A stretch of 64,000 bases of DNA. Origin: Jatrophihabitans cynanchi (lineage in GTDB: Bacteria; Actinomycetota; Actinomycetes; Mycobacteriales; Jatrophihabitantaceae). The position numbers and the translations under genes were made by a program. Shown piece by piece: positions 33,826 to 41,510 of the stretch (position 1 is its first letter; each line of letters starts with the position of its first letter). The notes under the pieces are model-generated. The model did not search any database. It worked only from the letters and a program-made list of their open reading frames with translations, and was not told the DNA's origin. The stretch is from the NCBI RefSeq assembly GCF_027247405.1, contig NZ_CP097463.1, positions 682,001-746,000 of the forward strand, in the 5' to 3' direction.

Positions 33826-34971
33826 ATGGCGGGGCCACTGCACGGCGTGCGGGTGCTGGAGCTGCCCGCGATCGGGCCGGTGCCGCTGCTCGGAATGCTG
33901 CTCGCCGACCTGGGTGCCGACGTGATCCGCGTCGACAAGCTCGCCGGGGACGGCATGTTCGACGCGCTGCCCGCCGGTCCGCTCGGACGCGGCCGCCGCT
34001 CGATCGGCCTCGACCTGCGCAAGCCCGGCGGGCCCGAGGTGGTGCTGCGGCTGATCGAGGGCTGCGACGCGCTGATCGAGGGGTTCCGTCCGGGCGTCGC
34101 CGAACGGCTGGGTATCGGGCCGGACGAGGCGCTGGCCCGCAACCCGCGGCTGGTCTACGGCCGGATGACCGGCTGGGGGCAGCACGGCCCGCTGGCCGCC
34201 ACCGCCGGGCACGACATCACCTACCTGGCGATCACCGGCCTGTTGCACGGCATCGGCCCCAAGGACAGCCCGCCGGTGCCGCCGGTCAACTACGTGGCCG
34301 ACTTCGGCGGCGGCTCGATGTTCCTCGCGACCGGCGTGCTGGCCGCCCTGCTGCACGCCCGCGCCACCGGTGAGGGGCAGGTCGTGGACGCCGCGATGAC
34401 CGAGGGCGCCGCCTATCTGGGCTCGATGACCCGTACCCTGTTCGCCAGTGGTGGCTGGACCGACCAGCGGGGCGCGAACCTGCTCGACGGCGGCGCCCCG
34501 AACTACCGCTGCTACGAGTGCGCCGACGGCAGGTACGTGGCCGTCGGCGCCCTGGAACCCCGGTTCTGGACGGCGCTGCTGGGCGGCCTCGGGCTGGACC
34601 CGGACACCACGCCGTCGGCGTACGACCCCGCCCGGTGGGACGCCTGCGCGGCGGTGCTGGCCAGTGCCTTCGCGACCCGCACGCGCGATGAGTGGGCAGC
34701 CGTGTTCGAGCCGCTGGACGCGTGCGTCGCGCCGGTGCTGACGCTGGCCGAGGCACCACAACACCGGCACAACGCCGCGCGTGGCAGCTACGTACAGGTG
34801 GGCACGGCGACGATGCCCGGGCCGGCGCCGCGCTTCTCGGCGACGCCGGGCGGGGCGACCGGTTTAACCGAGGTCGCGGCGGCCACCGACGAACTGCTCG
34901 CCGCCGCCGGCTTCACCACCCAGCAGGTCGCGCAGCTTCGCGAATCGGGCGCCATCGCCGGAACTGACTAG
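33826..34971 (+). CDS. Alpha-methylacyl-CoA racemase-like family III CoA transferase
   Basis: A 381-residue protein. Catalytic residues match the mycobacterial racemase MCR: H129 in GHDITYLAITG and D159 in NYVADFGGGSMF. The opening PLHGVRVLELPAIGPVP is also typical. These enzymes epimerise 2-methylacyl-CoAs so that branched chains or sterol side chains can enter beta-oxidation, which suits the position after fadAB. AGGGGG lies before the ATG at 33826. Family III CoA transferases use an Asp at the same place, so transferase activity cannot be excluded, but the His-Asp pair favours the racemase. Confidence 0.88.
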   Translation: MAGPLHGVRVLELPAIGPVPLLGMLLADLGADVIRVDKLAGDGMFDALPAGPLGRGRRSIGLDLRKPGGPEVVLRLIEGCDALIEGFRPGVAERLGIGPDEALARNPRLVYGRMTGWGQHGPLAATAGHDITYLAITGLLHGIGPKDSPPVPPVNYVADFGGGSMFLATGVLAALLHARATGEGQVVDAAMTEGAAYLGSMTRTLFASGGWTDQRGANLLDGGAPNYRCYECADGRYVAVGALEPRFWTALLGGLGLDPDTTPSAYDPARWDACAAVLASAFATRTRDEWAAVFEPLDACVAPVLTLAEAPQHRHNAARGSYVQVGTATMPGPAPRFSATPGGATGLTEVAAATDELLAAAGFTTQQVAQLRESGAIAGTD

Positions 34972-34974
34972 ACT
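34969..34974 (+). promoter_or_regulatory. Candidate -10 element, leaderless start of the 65-residue gene
   Basis: TAGACT lies 7 nt before the GTG at 34982, with no ribosome-binding site between. It overlaps the stop codon (TAG) of the racemase-like gene. Confidence 0.45.
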
Positions 34975-34981
34975 CTCGCCC

Positions 34982-35179
34982 GTGGCAAAGCGTCCCGTCC
35001 CCCAGGTTGAGGTCCGGCTCACCCAGCAGGGCACGATCTCCTGGCCGGCGGCGCTGCGCAACCGCTGGCAGGCGAAGTACCTGCTGGTCGAGGACCACGG
35101 CGACTACGCGATCGTCCGGCCGATGGCCACCGACGATCCGCTGGCGATCACCCGCCAGCGGCCGATGCGCGACCGCTGA
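34982..35179 (+). CDS. Hypothetical 65-residue protein
   Basis: A short basic protein, MAKRPVPQVEVRLTQQGTIS..., with a beta-rich centre (WQAKYLLVEDHGDYAIVRPM). The pattern of a Gln-Gly-Thr-Ile-Ser turn followed by Pro-Ala-x-x-Arg-x-x-W resembles the swapped-hairpin AbrB/MazE DNA-binding fold, but I cannot confirm it. The TAGACT hexamer before the GTG and normal codon use support a real gene. Its last 32 bp overlap the opposing epimerase-like gene. Confidence 0.6.
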   Translation: MAKRPVPQVEVRLTQQGTISWPAALRNRWQAKYLLVEDHGDYAIVRPMATDDPLAITRQRPMRDR

Positions 35180-36092
35180 GGCCGGCCAACTCGGCGCGGA
35201 ACCCGTCGCGCCAGGTGGCGTACCGCGGCGCCCAGCCCAGTTCGCGCTTGGCCCGCTCGTTGGACGCCGACGGCGCCGACGTCATCATGAACGTCGCGCC
35301 CTCGCCCGCGGCCAGCCGCCCCACCCAGGCCGGCACGTGCCGCGGCGGCTTCGCGCCGAGCAGGTCGGCCAGGTAGGGCAGCCAGTCCCTGGTGCGCGCC
35401 GGCTCGTCGTCGATCACGACGTACACGCCGGCGCCCTTCGTCAGCGCCGCGATGGTTGCGGTCGCCGCGTCGTGCACGTGCAGGAACGTCCAGTACCCGC
35501 CGCCGTCGCCGACGATCGGCAGCTTCCGCTTGCGGATCGCGGTGATCTGCGGGCCCCCGTCCGCCAGTGAGGTATGCGGGCCGTAGAAGCCGCCGTAGCG
35601 TAGTGCGACGCCGCCGGGCGTCGCGGTGACCAGCTCTTCGAGCCGCCGTAGCGCCGCCGCCGACTCGCGGAACGCCGCGGGCGGGTCCGGCCGGATCGCC
35701 CCGTGCGCGTCGACGAACACCCAGCGGAAGCTCTGTGCCACGAAGCGGGAGACACCTGACTCGCGCCCCGCCGCCAGCAGGTTCTCGGTGCCCTCCGTGC
35801 GCAGCAGGTTCGTTCCGGCGAACAGCCTGTCGAAGTTGCGGAAGTTGTTGCCGAGCTCCGACAGTGCGGTGGCCTGGTGCACGATGGCGTCCGGCTGCAC
35901 CTGCGCGACGGCGCGACGCACGGCGTCGCGGTCCAGCACGTCCAGCGCGAGCGGCTTGGCGCCGAGCGCGGTGAGCTCGGCGAATCTGCGCTCGTTGCGG
36001 CTGGTACCGACGACCTCGTGCCCGGCGCCGGCGAGCAGCGGGACGAGCTGGCGTCCTACGGCTCCGGTGGCTCCCGCGACCAGTACTCGCAT
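35148..36092 (-). CDS. NAD-dependent epimerase/dehydratase-like protein (ECF41 partner)
   Basis: About 314 residues, extended SDR fold. The N-terminal dinucleotide motif GATGAVGRQLVP is intact. A canonical YxxxK is not obvious; LRYGGFYGPHTSL stands near the usual place. No substrate can be assigned. Two ATGs in a row occur (36093-36095, 36090-36092); the second has GAGGAG six bases upstream. The gene is divergent from an ECF41 sigma factor and has a perfect ECF41-type promoter upstream. ECF41 sigma factors are known to sit beside epimerase, oxidoreductase or carboxymuconolactone decarboxylase genes and to transcribe them. Confidence 0.87.
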   Translation of the reverse strand: MRVLVAGATGAVGRQLVPLLAGAGHEVVGTSRNERRFAELTALGAKPLALDVLDRDAVRRAVAQVQPDAIVHQATALSELGNNFRNFDRLFAGTNLLRTEGTENLLAAGRESGVSRFVAQSFRWVFVDAHGAIRPDPPAAFRESAAALRRLEELVTATPGGVALRYGGFYGPHTSLADGGPQITAIRKRKLPIVGDGGGYWTFLHVHDAATATIAALTKGAGVYVVIDDEPARTRDWLPYLADLLGAKPPRHVPAWVGRLAAGEGATFMMTSAPSASNERAKRELGWAPRYATWRDGFRAELAGLSGRASAAGG

Positions 36093-36127
36093 CATGATCT
36101 CCTCATCAGTCGTTGTGCTGCCCAGGA

Positions 36128-36154
36128 GACGACCGGCCCACGCCGCCTGTGACA
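36128..36154 (-). promoter_or_regulatory. ECF41-dependent promoter of the epimerase-like gene
   Basis: On the minus strand, TGTCACA (36154-36148) and CGTC (36131-36128) are separated by exactly 16 bp. This is the published ECF41 target consensus as I recall it. The -10 lies about 35 bp before the epimerase ATG. The element also overlaps the region just upstream of the sigma gene's own GTG on the other strand. Confidence 0.85.
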
Positions 36155-36164
36155 GGCTGCTGGG

Positions 36165-37094
36165 GTGAGCCAGAGCACAGCCGCGCTGTACGCCGAGCTG
36201 CGGCCGCTGCTGTTCTCGATCGCCTACCGGATGCTCGGCGCGGTGACCGAGGCCGAGGACGTCGTGCAGGACTCGTTCGTCCGGTTCCAGCATGCGCTGC
36301 AGGACGGCACGGTGATCCAGAACCCCAAGGCGTACCTGACCACGACCGCGACCCGGCTCTCGCTGGACACGCTCACGTCGGCGCGGCGCAACCGCGAGTC
36401 GTACCTGGGCGAATGGCTGCCCGAGCCGCTGCTCGCATCGGACGAGCTCGGGCCGGCCGGCCAGGCGGAGCTGAGCGACTCGCTGTCGATGGCGTTCCTG
36501 ATCGTGCTGGAGAGCCTGAACCCGATCGAACGCGCGGTGTTCCTGCTGCGCGACGTGTTCGGCTACCCGTACGAGGAGGTCGCCGAGTTCGTCGACCGCT
36601 CGCCGGAGAACTGCCGCCAGATCCTGGTGCGGGCCCGCGCCAAGGTGCAGCAGGACAGGCCCCGTTTCGACGCCTCCCCGGAGCGCCGCGCCGCCCTGGC
36701 CGAGAGCTTCTTCGCCGCGTGCCGGCGCGGCGACCTGGCCGCGCTGAAGGAACTGCTCGCGGCCGACGTGGCGTGGCACGGCGACGGTGGCGGCAAGGCG
36801 CCGGCCACCGCACGGACGATCTACGGCGCGGACCGCGTACTGCGCCTGCTGGTCAGCCTGTTCGGGCAGGGCGCCACGCTGGGCATGGTGTCCGAGCCCG
36901 CCCTGGTCAACGGCCAGCCGGGAGCGGTGAACCGGACCGCAGACGGGCAGATCGTCAGCGTGTTCGCGCTGGAGATCGCCGACGGGCAGGTGCAGGCCGT
37001 GCACTCGGTGGTGAACCCCGACAAGCTCGGCCACCTCGGCCCGGTCGCCGATGTGCGGGCGCTGCTGGCCGGCCTGCGCCGACCGCGGCCATGA
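36165..37094 (+). CDS. ECF41-group RNA polymerase sigma factor (SigJ-like, SnoaL-type C-terminal extension)
   Basis: A 309-residue sigma-70 family protein. Region 2 (LLFSIAYRMLGAVTEAEDVVQD) and region 4 (LNPIERAVFLLRDVFGYPYE) are followed by a SnoaL-like extension of about 110 residues. ECF41 hallmarks are all present: W84-L-P-E-P in the linker, DGGGK near 206 and NPDKL near 285. ECF41 factors have no separate anti-sigma factor; the extension both activates and restrains them. CAGGCT lies 6 nt before the GTG, consistent with a leaderless transcript. The only obvious target here is the divergent epimerase-like gene. Confidence 0.93.
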   Translation: MSQSTAALYAELRPLLFSIAYRMLGAVTEAEDVVQDSFVRFQHALQDGTVIQNPKAYLTTTATRLSLDTLTSARRNRESYLGEWLPEPLLASDELGPAGQAELSDSLSMAFLIVLESLNPIERAVFLLRDVFGYPYEEVAEFVDRSPENCRQILVRARAKVQQDRPRFDASPERRAALAESFFAACRRGDLAALKELLAADVAWHGDGGGKAPATARTIYGADRVLRLLVSLFGQGATLGMVSEPALVNGQPGAVNRTADGQIVSVFALEIADGQVQAVHSVVNPDKLGHLGPVADVRALLAGLRRPRP

Positions 37095-37163
37095 TCGAGA
37101 GGTAACGAATCGGGCGAACCGGGAAGGGCTTCGGTGAGGTGCCGGCTGAACCGAGGAGCTGCC

Positions 37164-37412
37164 ATGGCCAGGAACCCGTACCGCGTGGGCGACGCGGTGT
37201 ACGTCCGTGACGGGGAGAACTACCTGCGGCGCAAGGTGGTCGGCACCACCCGACATACCGTGCTGGTCGCGCCGTTCGCCGACAGCGGGTACGCGATCCG
37301 GCACCGGTGGCGCCGGGTGCATCGGGCGCTGCCGCCGGTGGTCCTCACCGACAGCGACTGGGCGGCGCTCGAGGCGCAGTTCGCGGACGCGCCGTCAGGC
37401 GGCGCGGCGTGA
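37164..37412 (+). CDS. Hypothetical 82-residue basic protein
   Basis: A small protein opening MARNPYRVGDAVYVRDGENY, with a strongly basic centre (RRKVVGTTRHT, RHRWRRVHR) and a mostly beta pattern that recalls SH3-like or KOW-type small RNA/DNA-binding domains; this is inference. GAGGAG lies seven bases before the ATG. The stop overlaps the start of the next small gene (TGATG), so the two are translated together. I do not recognise the family. Confidence 0.6.
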   Translation: MARNPYRVGDAVYVRDGENYLRRKVVGTTRHTVLVAPFADSGYAIRHRWRRVHRALPPVVLTDSDWAALEAQFADAPSGGAA

Positions 37413-37564
37413 TGGTCCGGGCGTTCCCCCGCTGCAGCCGGTGCGAGTGCCCGGTCAACCGCGACGAGTGCGTGCAGGTGCGCGCGCGCCGGTGGCATCC
37501 GCGGTGCTGGGACGCGTACCAGCTCGAGGTTCTCGCCGAGGCGATGAAGGACCTGGCCCGGTGA
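37412..37564 (+). CDS. Hypothetical 50-residue cysteine-rich protein
   Basis: A very short protein, MVRAFPRCSRCECPVNRDEC..., with cysteines in CxxCxC, C and C plus HPRC: six cysteines and one histidine in 50 residues, so a zinc knuckle is likely. The helical end QLEVLAEAMKDLAR could be a docking helix. It starts at the ATG overlapping the stop of the 82-residue gene (TGATG). Function unknown; a paired role with its neighbour is inferred from the coupling. Confidence 0.55.
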   Translation: MVRAFPRCSRCECPVNRDECVQVRARRWHPRCWDAYQLEVLAEAMKDLAR

Positions 37565-37614
37565 CGCCGGTCGCCTGAGCGGCATCACCGCACGGCGACC
37601 GCCGGCCGGTTGTC

Positions 37615-37620
37615 TATCGT
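37615..37620 (+). promoter_or_regulatory. Candidate -10 element, leaderless start of the SDR gene
   Basis: TATCGT stands 6 nt before the GTG at 37627; no Shine-Dalgarno sequence is visible. Confidence 0.4.
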
Positions 37621-37626
37621 GTGCCG

Positions 37627-39105
37627 GTGACGACCACCGAGCCGCTGCCGCCGGCGCCGCCCGTCAGCCTCGACCCGGCCGAGCTCGCGGTGTGCTTGAA
37701 GGTGCTCGCGCAGAGCGAGCAGTTGCCACCGGAACACCCCGACGCGATCGCGATCCGGCGGGCCACCGGCCGGATCTTCAAGCAGGTGAAGCGGGCCCGG
37801 CGCGATGCCCGCCGCGACGCGATCTCCGCGGCCGACCGTGCCGTGGTGGCGGCGACCGCGACCGGGTCGCCGCAGCGCATCGACGACGAGACCGAGGGCA
37901 TCGCGCTGGTGTCCAGCGCGCGCGGTGCCAGCGCCGGAACCTACCTGCGGCCGCGCCCCTGCTACGTCTGCAAGCAGGACTACACGCAGGTGGACGCGTT
38001 CTACCACCAGCTCTGCCCGGACTGCGCGGCGCTGAACCATGGCAAGCGGGACGCGCGCACCGACCTCACCGGCCGCCGCGCGCTGCTCACCGGCGGCCGC
38101 GCCAAGATCGGTAGGTACCTCGCGCTGCGCCTGCTGCGCGACGGCGCGCACACCACGATCACCACCCGGTTCCCGAACGACGCGGTGCGCCGGTTCACCG
38201 CCGAGCCGGACAGCGCCGACTGGCTGCACCGGCTGCGCATCGTCGGCATCGACCTGCGCGACCCGGCCCAGGTCGTCGCCCTGGCCGACTCGGTCGCGGC
38301 GGCCGGGCCGCTGGACATCCTGATCAACAACGCCGCGCAGACCGTGCGCCGCTCCCCCGGCGCTTACGGGCCGCTCGCGGCGGCCGAGAACGACCCGCTG
38401 CCGGACGGGCCGCTGCCCGAGATCCTCACCTTCGACCACATCTCGGACGCCCACCCGCTGGCGCTGGCCGGCTCGCTGGCCGAGCATCCGCTGCCGCACC
38501 TGCCGCAGACACTGGACGGCGCGCAGATCTCCCGGCTCGCGGTGCTGGCCGGTTCGGCGTCGTTGCAGCGCCACCTGGACAGCACCGCGATCGACGCCGG
38601 CGGCCTCGTCCCGGACCGCAACAGCGTCAACAGCTGGACGCAGCGGGTCGATGAGGTCGACGCGCTGGAGCTGCTCGAGGTGCAGCTGTGCAACACGACC
38701 GCCCCGTTCGTGCTGATCAGCCGGTTGCGGCCCGCGCTGGCGGCCAGCCCCGCACGGCGCACGTACATCGTGAACGTCTCGGCGATGGAGGGCGTGTTCG
38801 GCCGCGGCTACAAGGGCCCGGGCCACCCGCACACCAACATGGCCAAGGCGGCGCTGAACATGCTCACGCGCACGAGCGCGACCGAGCTTTTCGGCGACGG
38901 CATCCTGATGACCTCGGTCGACACCGGCTGGATCACCGACGAGCGGCCGCACTTCACCAAGATCCGGCTTGCCGAGGAGGGCTTCCACGCCCCGCTCGAC
39001 CTCACCGACGGCGCGGCCCGCGTGTACGACCCGATCGTGCAGGGCGAGGCGGGAGTCGACCTGTACGGCTGCTTCCTGAAGGACTACCGGCGCGCCGACT
39101 GGTGA
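37627..39105 (+). CDS. SDR-family protein with N-terminal zinc-finger segment
   Basis: About 492 residues. Residues about 20-140 are helical and carry a Cys4 cluster (CYVCKQDY and CPDC). An SDR Rossmann domain starts near 147 with LLTGGRAKIGRYLA and NNAAQT near 240. The catalytic Ser is present (NVSAMEG), but the usual YxxxK reads TNMAK, so Thr replaces the catalytic Tyr. A long insertion (about 245-345) separates the NNAA and Ser motifs. I recall a family with this same HTNMAKAALNM signature in bacteria and lower eukaryotes, function unknown. A GTG six bases upstream (37621) is an alternative start. Confidence 0.85.
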   Translation: MTTTEPLPPAPPVSLDPAELAVCLKVLAQSEQLPPEHPDAIAIRRATGRIFKQVKRARRDARRDAISAADRAVVAATATGSPQRIDDETEGIALVSSARGASAGTYLRPRPCYVCKQDYTQVDAFYHQLCPDCAALNHGKRDARTDLTGRRALLTGGRAKIGRYLALRLLRDGAHTTITTRFPNDAVRRFTAEPDSADWLHRLRIVGIDLRDPAQVVALADSVAAAGPLDILINNAAQTVRRSPGAYGPLAAAENDPLPDGPLPEILTFDHISDAHPLALAGSLAEHPLPHLPQTLDGAQISRLAVLAGSASLQRHLDSTAIDAGGLVPDRNSVNSWTQRVDEVDALELLEVQLCNTTAPFVLISRLRPALAASPARRTYIVNVSAMEGVFGRGYKGPGHPHTNMAKAALNMLTRTSATELFGDGILMTSVDTGWITDERPHFTKIRLAEEGFHAPLDLTDGAARVYDPIVQGEAGVDLYGCFLKDYRRADW

Positions 39106-39130
39106 TCTGATCGCGGCGCAGGGTGGGCCG

Positions 39131-39136
39131 TAGGCT
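39131..39136 (+). promoter_or_regulatory. Candidate -10 element, leaderless start of the HipA-like gene
   Basis: TAGGCT lies 6 nt before the GTG at 39143, with no ribosome-binding site. Confidence 0.4.
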
Positions 39137-39142
39137 CGGCGC

Positions 39143-39970
39143 GTGCTGCCCGCCGTCACCGCCCTGCGCTACGTCACGCCGCTGCGTGAGGGCGGCTCGC
39201 TGCCCGGGCTGATGGAGGCCGACGACCTGGGCACCTACGTCGTCAAGTTCACGGGCGCGGGCCAAGGACCCAAGGCACTGGTCGCCGAGGTGATCTGCGC
39301 CGAACTGGCCGGTGCGCTCGGGCTGCCGGTCCCCCGGCTGGTGACGGTCGAACTCGACCCGATCCTCGCGGCCAACGAACCGGACGAGGAGGTGCAGGAC
39401 CTGCTGCGCGCCAGCCCGGGCACCAACCTCGGGGTCGACTTCCTGCCCGGTGCGCTCGACCTGGACGTCACCGCTTTCCCGATCGACGCGGGGTTCGCCG
39501 GCCGGGTGATCTGGTTCGACGCGCTCGTGGGCAACGTCGATCGCTCGTGGCGCAACCCGAACATGCTGTTCTGGCATCGCGAGCCGTACCTGATCGACCA
39601 CGGCGCCGCGCTGACGTTCCACCACCGCTGGCCGGCGCGCGCGAGCTCGTTCGGCTACGACGCCCGCGAGCACGCGCTGCTCGGCTGCGCGCCCGATCTG
39701 GACGCCGCGGACGCCGCCCTGGCGCCGCGCGTCAGCACGGACGTGCTGCGTGCCGCGGCCGCGCAGGTTCCGGACGCCTGGCTGGCCGATGGGGCCGGTG
39801 ATCCGGATGCGGCGCGCGCCGCGTACGTCGAGGAGCTCACGGCACGGCTGGACGCGCGGGACGCCTGGCTGGCGTCGGTGCACGACGCGGTGCTAGCGCA
39901 CGACGAGGCCGGGCGGATCGCCTCGGCCGCCCGGCGCAACCGGCCGTACTGGCTCGGTGGTGCCTCGTGA
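39143..39970 (+). CDS. HipA-like kinase family protein (HipA_2)
   Basis: A 275-residue protein of the compact HipA-like family. It shows a HipA-type kinase core: VVKFTGAGQGPKALVAEVIC with the ATP-site Lys, the segment WFDALVGNVDRSWRNPNMLFW with the catalytic D-x-x-x-x-N arrangement, and the metal-site LIDHGAALTFHH. It lacks the N-terminal HipA couple domain and has no HipB antitoxin. As I recall, such genes are normally followed directly by a DUF3037 gene. Here that partner begins at 41511, beyond an IS110 element. Removing the IS between its flanking GTGAG repeats would restore a GTGA stop/start overlap between the two. Confidence 0.82.
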   Translation: MLPAVTALRYVTPLREGGSLPGLMEADDLGTYVVKFTGAGQGPKALVAEVICAELAGALGLPVPRLVTVELDPILAANEPDEEVQDLLRASPGTNLGVDFLPGALDLDVTAFPIDAGFAGRVIWFDALVGNVDRSWRNPNMLFWHREPYLIDHGAALTFHHRWPARASSFGYDAREHALLGCAPDLDAADAALAPRVSTDVLRAAAAQVPDAWLADGAGDPDAARAAYVEELTARLDARDAWLASVHDAVLAHDEAGRIASAARRNRPYWLGGAS

Positions 39971-39971
39971 G
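39967..39971 (+). repeat. GTGAG direct repeat at left edge of the IS insertion
   Basis: GTGAG occurs here and again at 41511-41515. The first copy contains the HipA-like stop (TGA); the second contains the DUF3037 start (GTG). It is either the target core or a target-site duplication. Confidence 0.55.
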
Positions 39972-39981
39972 AAGCCCTGTG

Positions 39982-41247
39982 TCAAGCCGCCTCGAGTTGA
40001 TCTTGCTTGAGGATGCGTTGGAGCGCGAGGTGTTGTTCGGGGTCGTAGGCCTGGTGGGTCTGCCAGCAGTGCCAGATGATGTTGAGCCAGGCGCGGGCGA
40101 GGATGCGGACGGCGTGGGGGTGGTCGTGGCCGCGGGTTCGGGCACGGTTGTAGAGGTCAGCAGCCCAGGGGTTGGCGCGGCGGGTGTCGCCGGCGAAGTC
40201 GGTGACGGCGTCGCGCAGTTGTTTGTCGCGGGCCCAGCGGAACGCGACGACGTGGCTCTTGCCCGATTGTCGGGTCGAGGGTGTGACGCCGGCCAGGCTG
40301 GCCAGCGATTCTCGGGTGGGGAAGCGGGCGCGGCAGTCGCCGATCTCGGCGAGCAGCCGGGCGGCTCGGACTTTTCCGGCGCGGGGCAAGCTGGTGAAGA
40401 TGTGCGCGTCAGCGTGCGAGGCGAGCTGGGTCTCGATCTCGGTACTGAGGGCTTTGATCTGTTCGAGCAGCACGGTCAGCACAGCGACGTAGCCGCGGGT
40501 GATCGCAGCGTGGGCGTCGGCCTCGGTGCCGATGGGGCCGCGCGGGGCGGTGAGCAGGCGGGCGTGCAACACCGCCGGATCGACCTTGCCGGAGTAACCC
40601 TGCTTGGCCAGCCAGGTTCCGAGGCGGATCGGGGTGAGCCAGTCGGCCTGCTGCTGAGTGGTGAAGCGGGTCAGGAAGGCGAGGCTGATCGCACTGTCGA
40701 GATCGGCGAACAGGCCGACCGCGCCAGGGAAAACTCGCTTGAGGTGGTCCCGCAGCTGGTTCGCGGTGCCGACGCGGTTGGCGACCAGGTCGCGACGGGC
40801 GCGGACGGCGCGGCGCAGCGCGACGGTGGGCGGAGTGTCGGGGATAAGAGGTCGCAGCCGGGCTCGGTCGGTGCGCAGCGTGTCGGCCAGCACGAACGCG
40901 TCGAACCGGTCGTCCTTGTTGCCGGCCGAGCCGTACCGACCGCGCAGGTTCTTGACCTTGTTCGGGTTGATCACCACGACGGTCAGGCCAGCGGCGAGCA
41001 GCGCGTCGACTACCGGCCCGTCCGGGCGTTCGATCGCGACCTCGTGACAGCCGGCGTCGATGAGGACGGCGACCAGCTCGCGCAACCCGTCGGCGGTGTG
41101 CTGGACGGTGTGCCGGACGAGTTCGCGGCCGCGGTCGCTAACGACCGAGACGGCATGGTCATCACGCGACCAATCCAACCCGCCGGTAAGACCGTTGGGC
41201 GGCTCGTCGGGCAGTGTGCTGTTCGGGGTGGTGCTGGCAGACTTCAC
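39982..41247 (-). CDS. IS110-family transposase (RNA-guided recombinase)
   Basis: A 421-residue transposase. The N-terminal RuvC-like DEDD domain has GGLDWSRDDHAVSV (first Asp, near residue 24), IERPDG (Glu) and the double acidic AGNKDDRFDAFVLAD near 110-125. The C-terminal Transposase_20 domain carries TSLPRAGKVRAARLLAEIGD near 285 and the serine of the Tnp domain in TPSTRQSGKS. Length and motifs are complete, so the element may be active. Codon use is somewhat less extreme than its neighbours, consistent with transfer. Confidence 0.95.
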   Translation of the reverse strand: MKSASTTPNSTLPDEPPNGLTGGLDWSRDDHAVSVVSDRGRELVRHTVQHTADGLRELVAVLIDAGCHEVAIERPDGPVVDALLAAGLTVVVINPNKVKNLRGRYGSAGNKDDRFDAFVLADTLRTDRARLRPLIPDTPPTVALRRAVRARRDLVANRVGTANQLRDHLKRVFPGAVGLFADLDSAISLAFLTRFTTQQQADWLTPIRLGTWLAKQGYSGKVDPAVLHARLLTAPRGPIGTEADAHAAITRGYVAVLTVLLEQIKALSTEIETQLASHADAHIFTSLPRAGKVRAARLLAEIGDCRARFPTRESLASLAGVTPSTRQSGKSHVVAFRWARDKQLRDAVTDFAGDTRRANPWAADLYNRARTRGHDHPHAVRILARAWLNIIWHCWQTHQAYDPEQHLALQRILKQDQLEAA

Positions 41248-41510
41248 GTCAGCCTCCTCGCTGCTAGACCCAGTGGGGAGGCGCCCACGTGCGGTACCGG
41301 TGGTTCCCGGACGTGGCAGCCGGTTCGCTCACTGATCGGCGCTCGACGGCGCTCAGCCCTGTCGACGGTCGGCACGTCCCGGGCAACCACCAGGCCTCGC
41401 ATATCTCACGATGGACCTCAACCGGGTCGAGCGAGCTGGGCGATGACCTGGCGGCACCTCGGGCGCATCACCAATCCATCCGAGATCAGTGACACAAGGA
41501 TGGTGCACCA
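41248..41510 (-). ncRNA. Candidate bridge RNA region of the IS110 element
   Basis: The 263-bp non-coding flank on the 5' side of the transposase holds no open frame I would support. In IS110-group elements (for example IS621) this flank encodes a bridge RNA with target- and donor-binding loops. Placement and length fit; I did not fold the RNA or identify its loops, so exact boundaries are unknown. Confidence 0.45.

Larger units (their letters stand above)
39972..41510 (-). mobile_element. IS110-family insertion sequence
   Basis: About 1.54 kb, between two GTGAG repeats. It contains one DEDD transposase gene, about 10 bp of non-coding DNA on its 3' side and 263 bp on its 5' side, with no obvious terminal inverted repeats. 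This is the layout of the IS110 group, where the long 5' flank encodes the bridge RNA. It lies exactly between a HipA-like gene and its DUF3037 partner and leaves both reading frames complete. Exact ends are inferred from the repeats. Confidence 0.8.

Noticed and set aside
30379-34770. Very long open frame on the minus strand opposite fadA, fadB and the racemase-like gene
   Set aside because: It is a codon-phase shadow of GC-rich genes: His/Arg/Gly/Gln-rich, no recognisable domain, and the sense-strand genes are complete and diagnostic.
39972-41510. Classical DDE insertion sequence with terminal inverted repeats
   Set aside because: The transposase has the IS110 DEDD and Transposase_20 motifs, and no terminal inverted repeats are visible.
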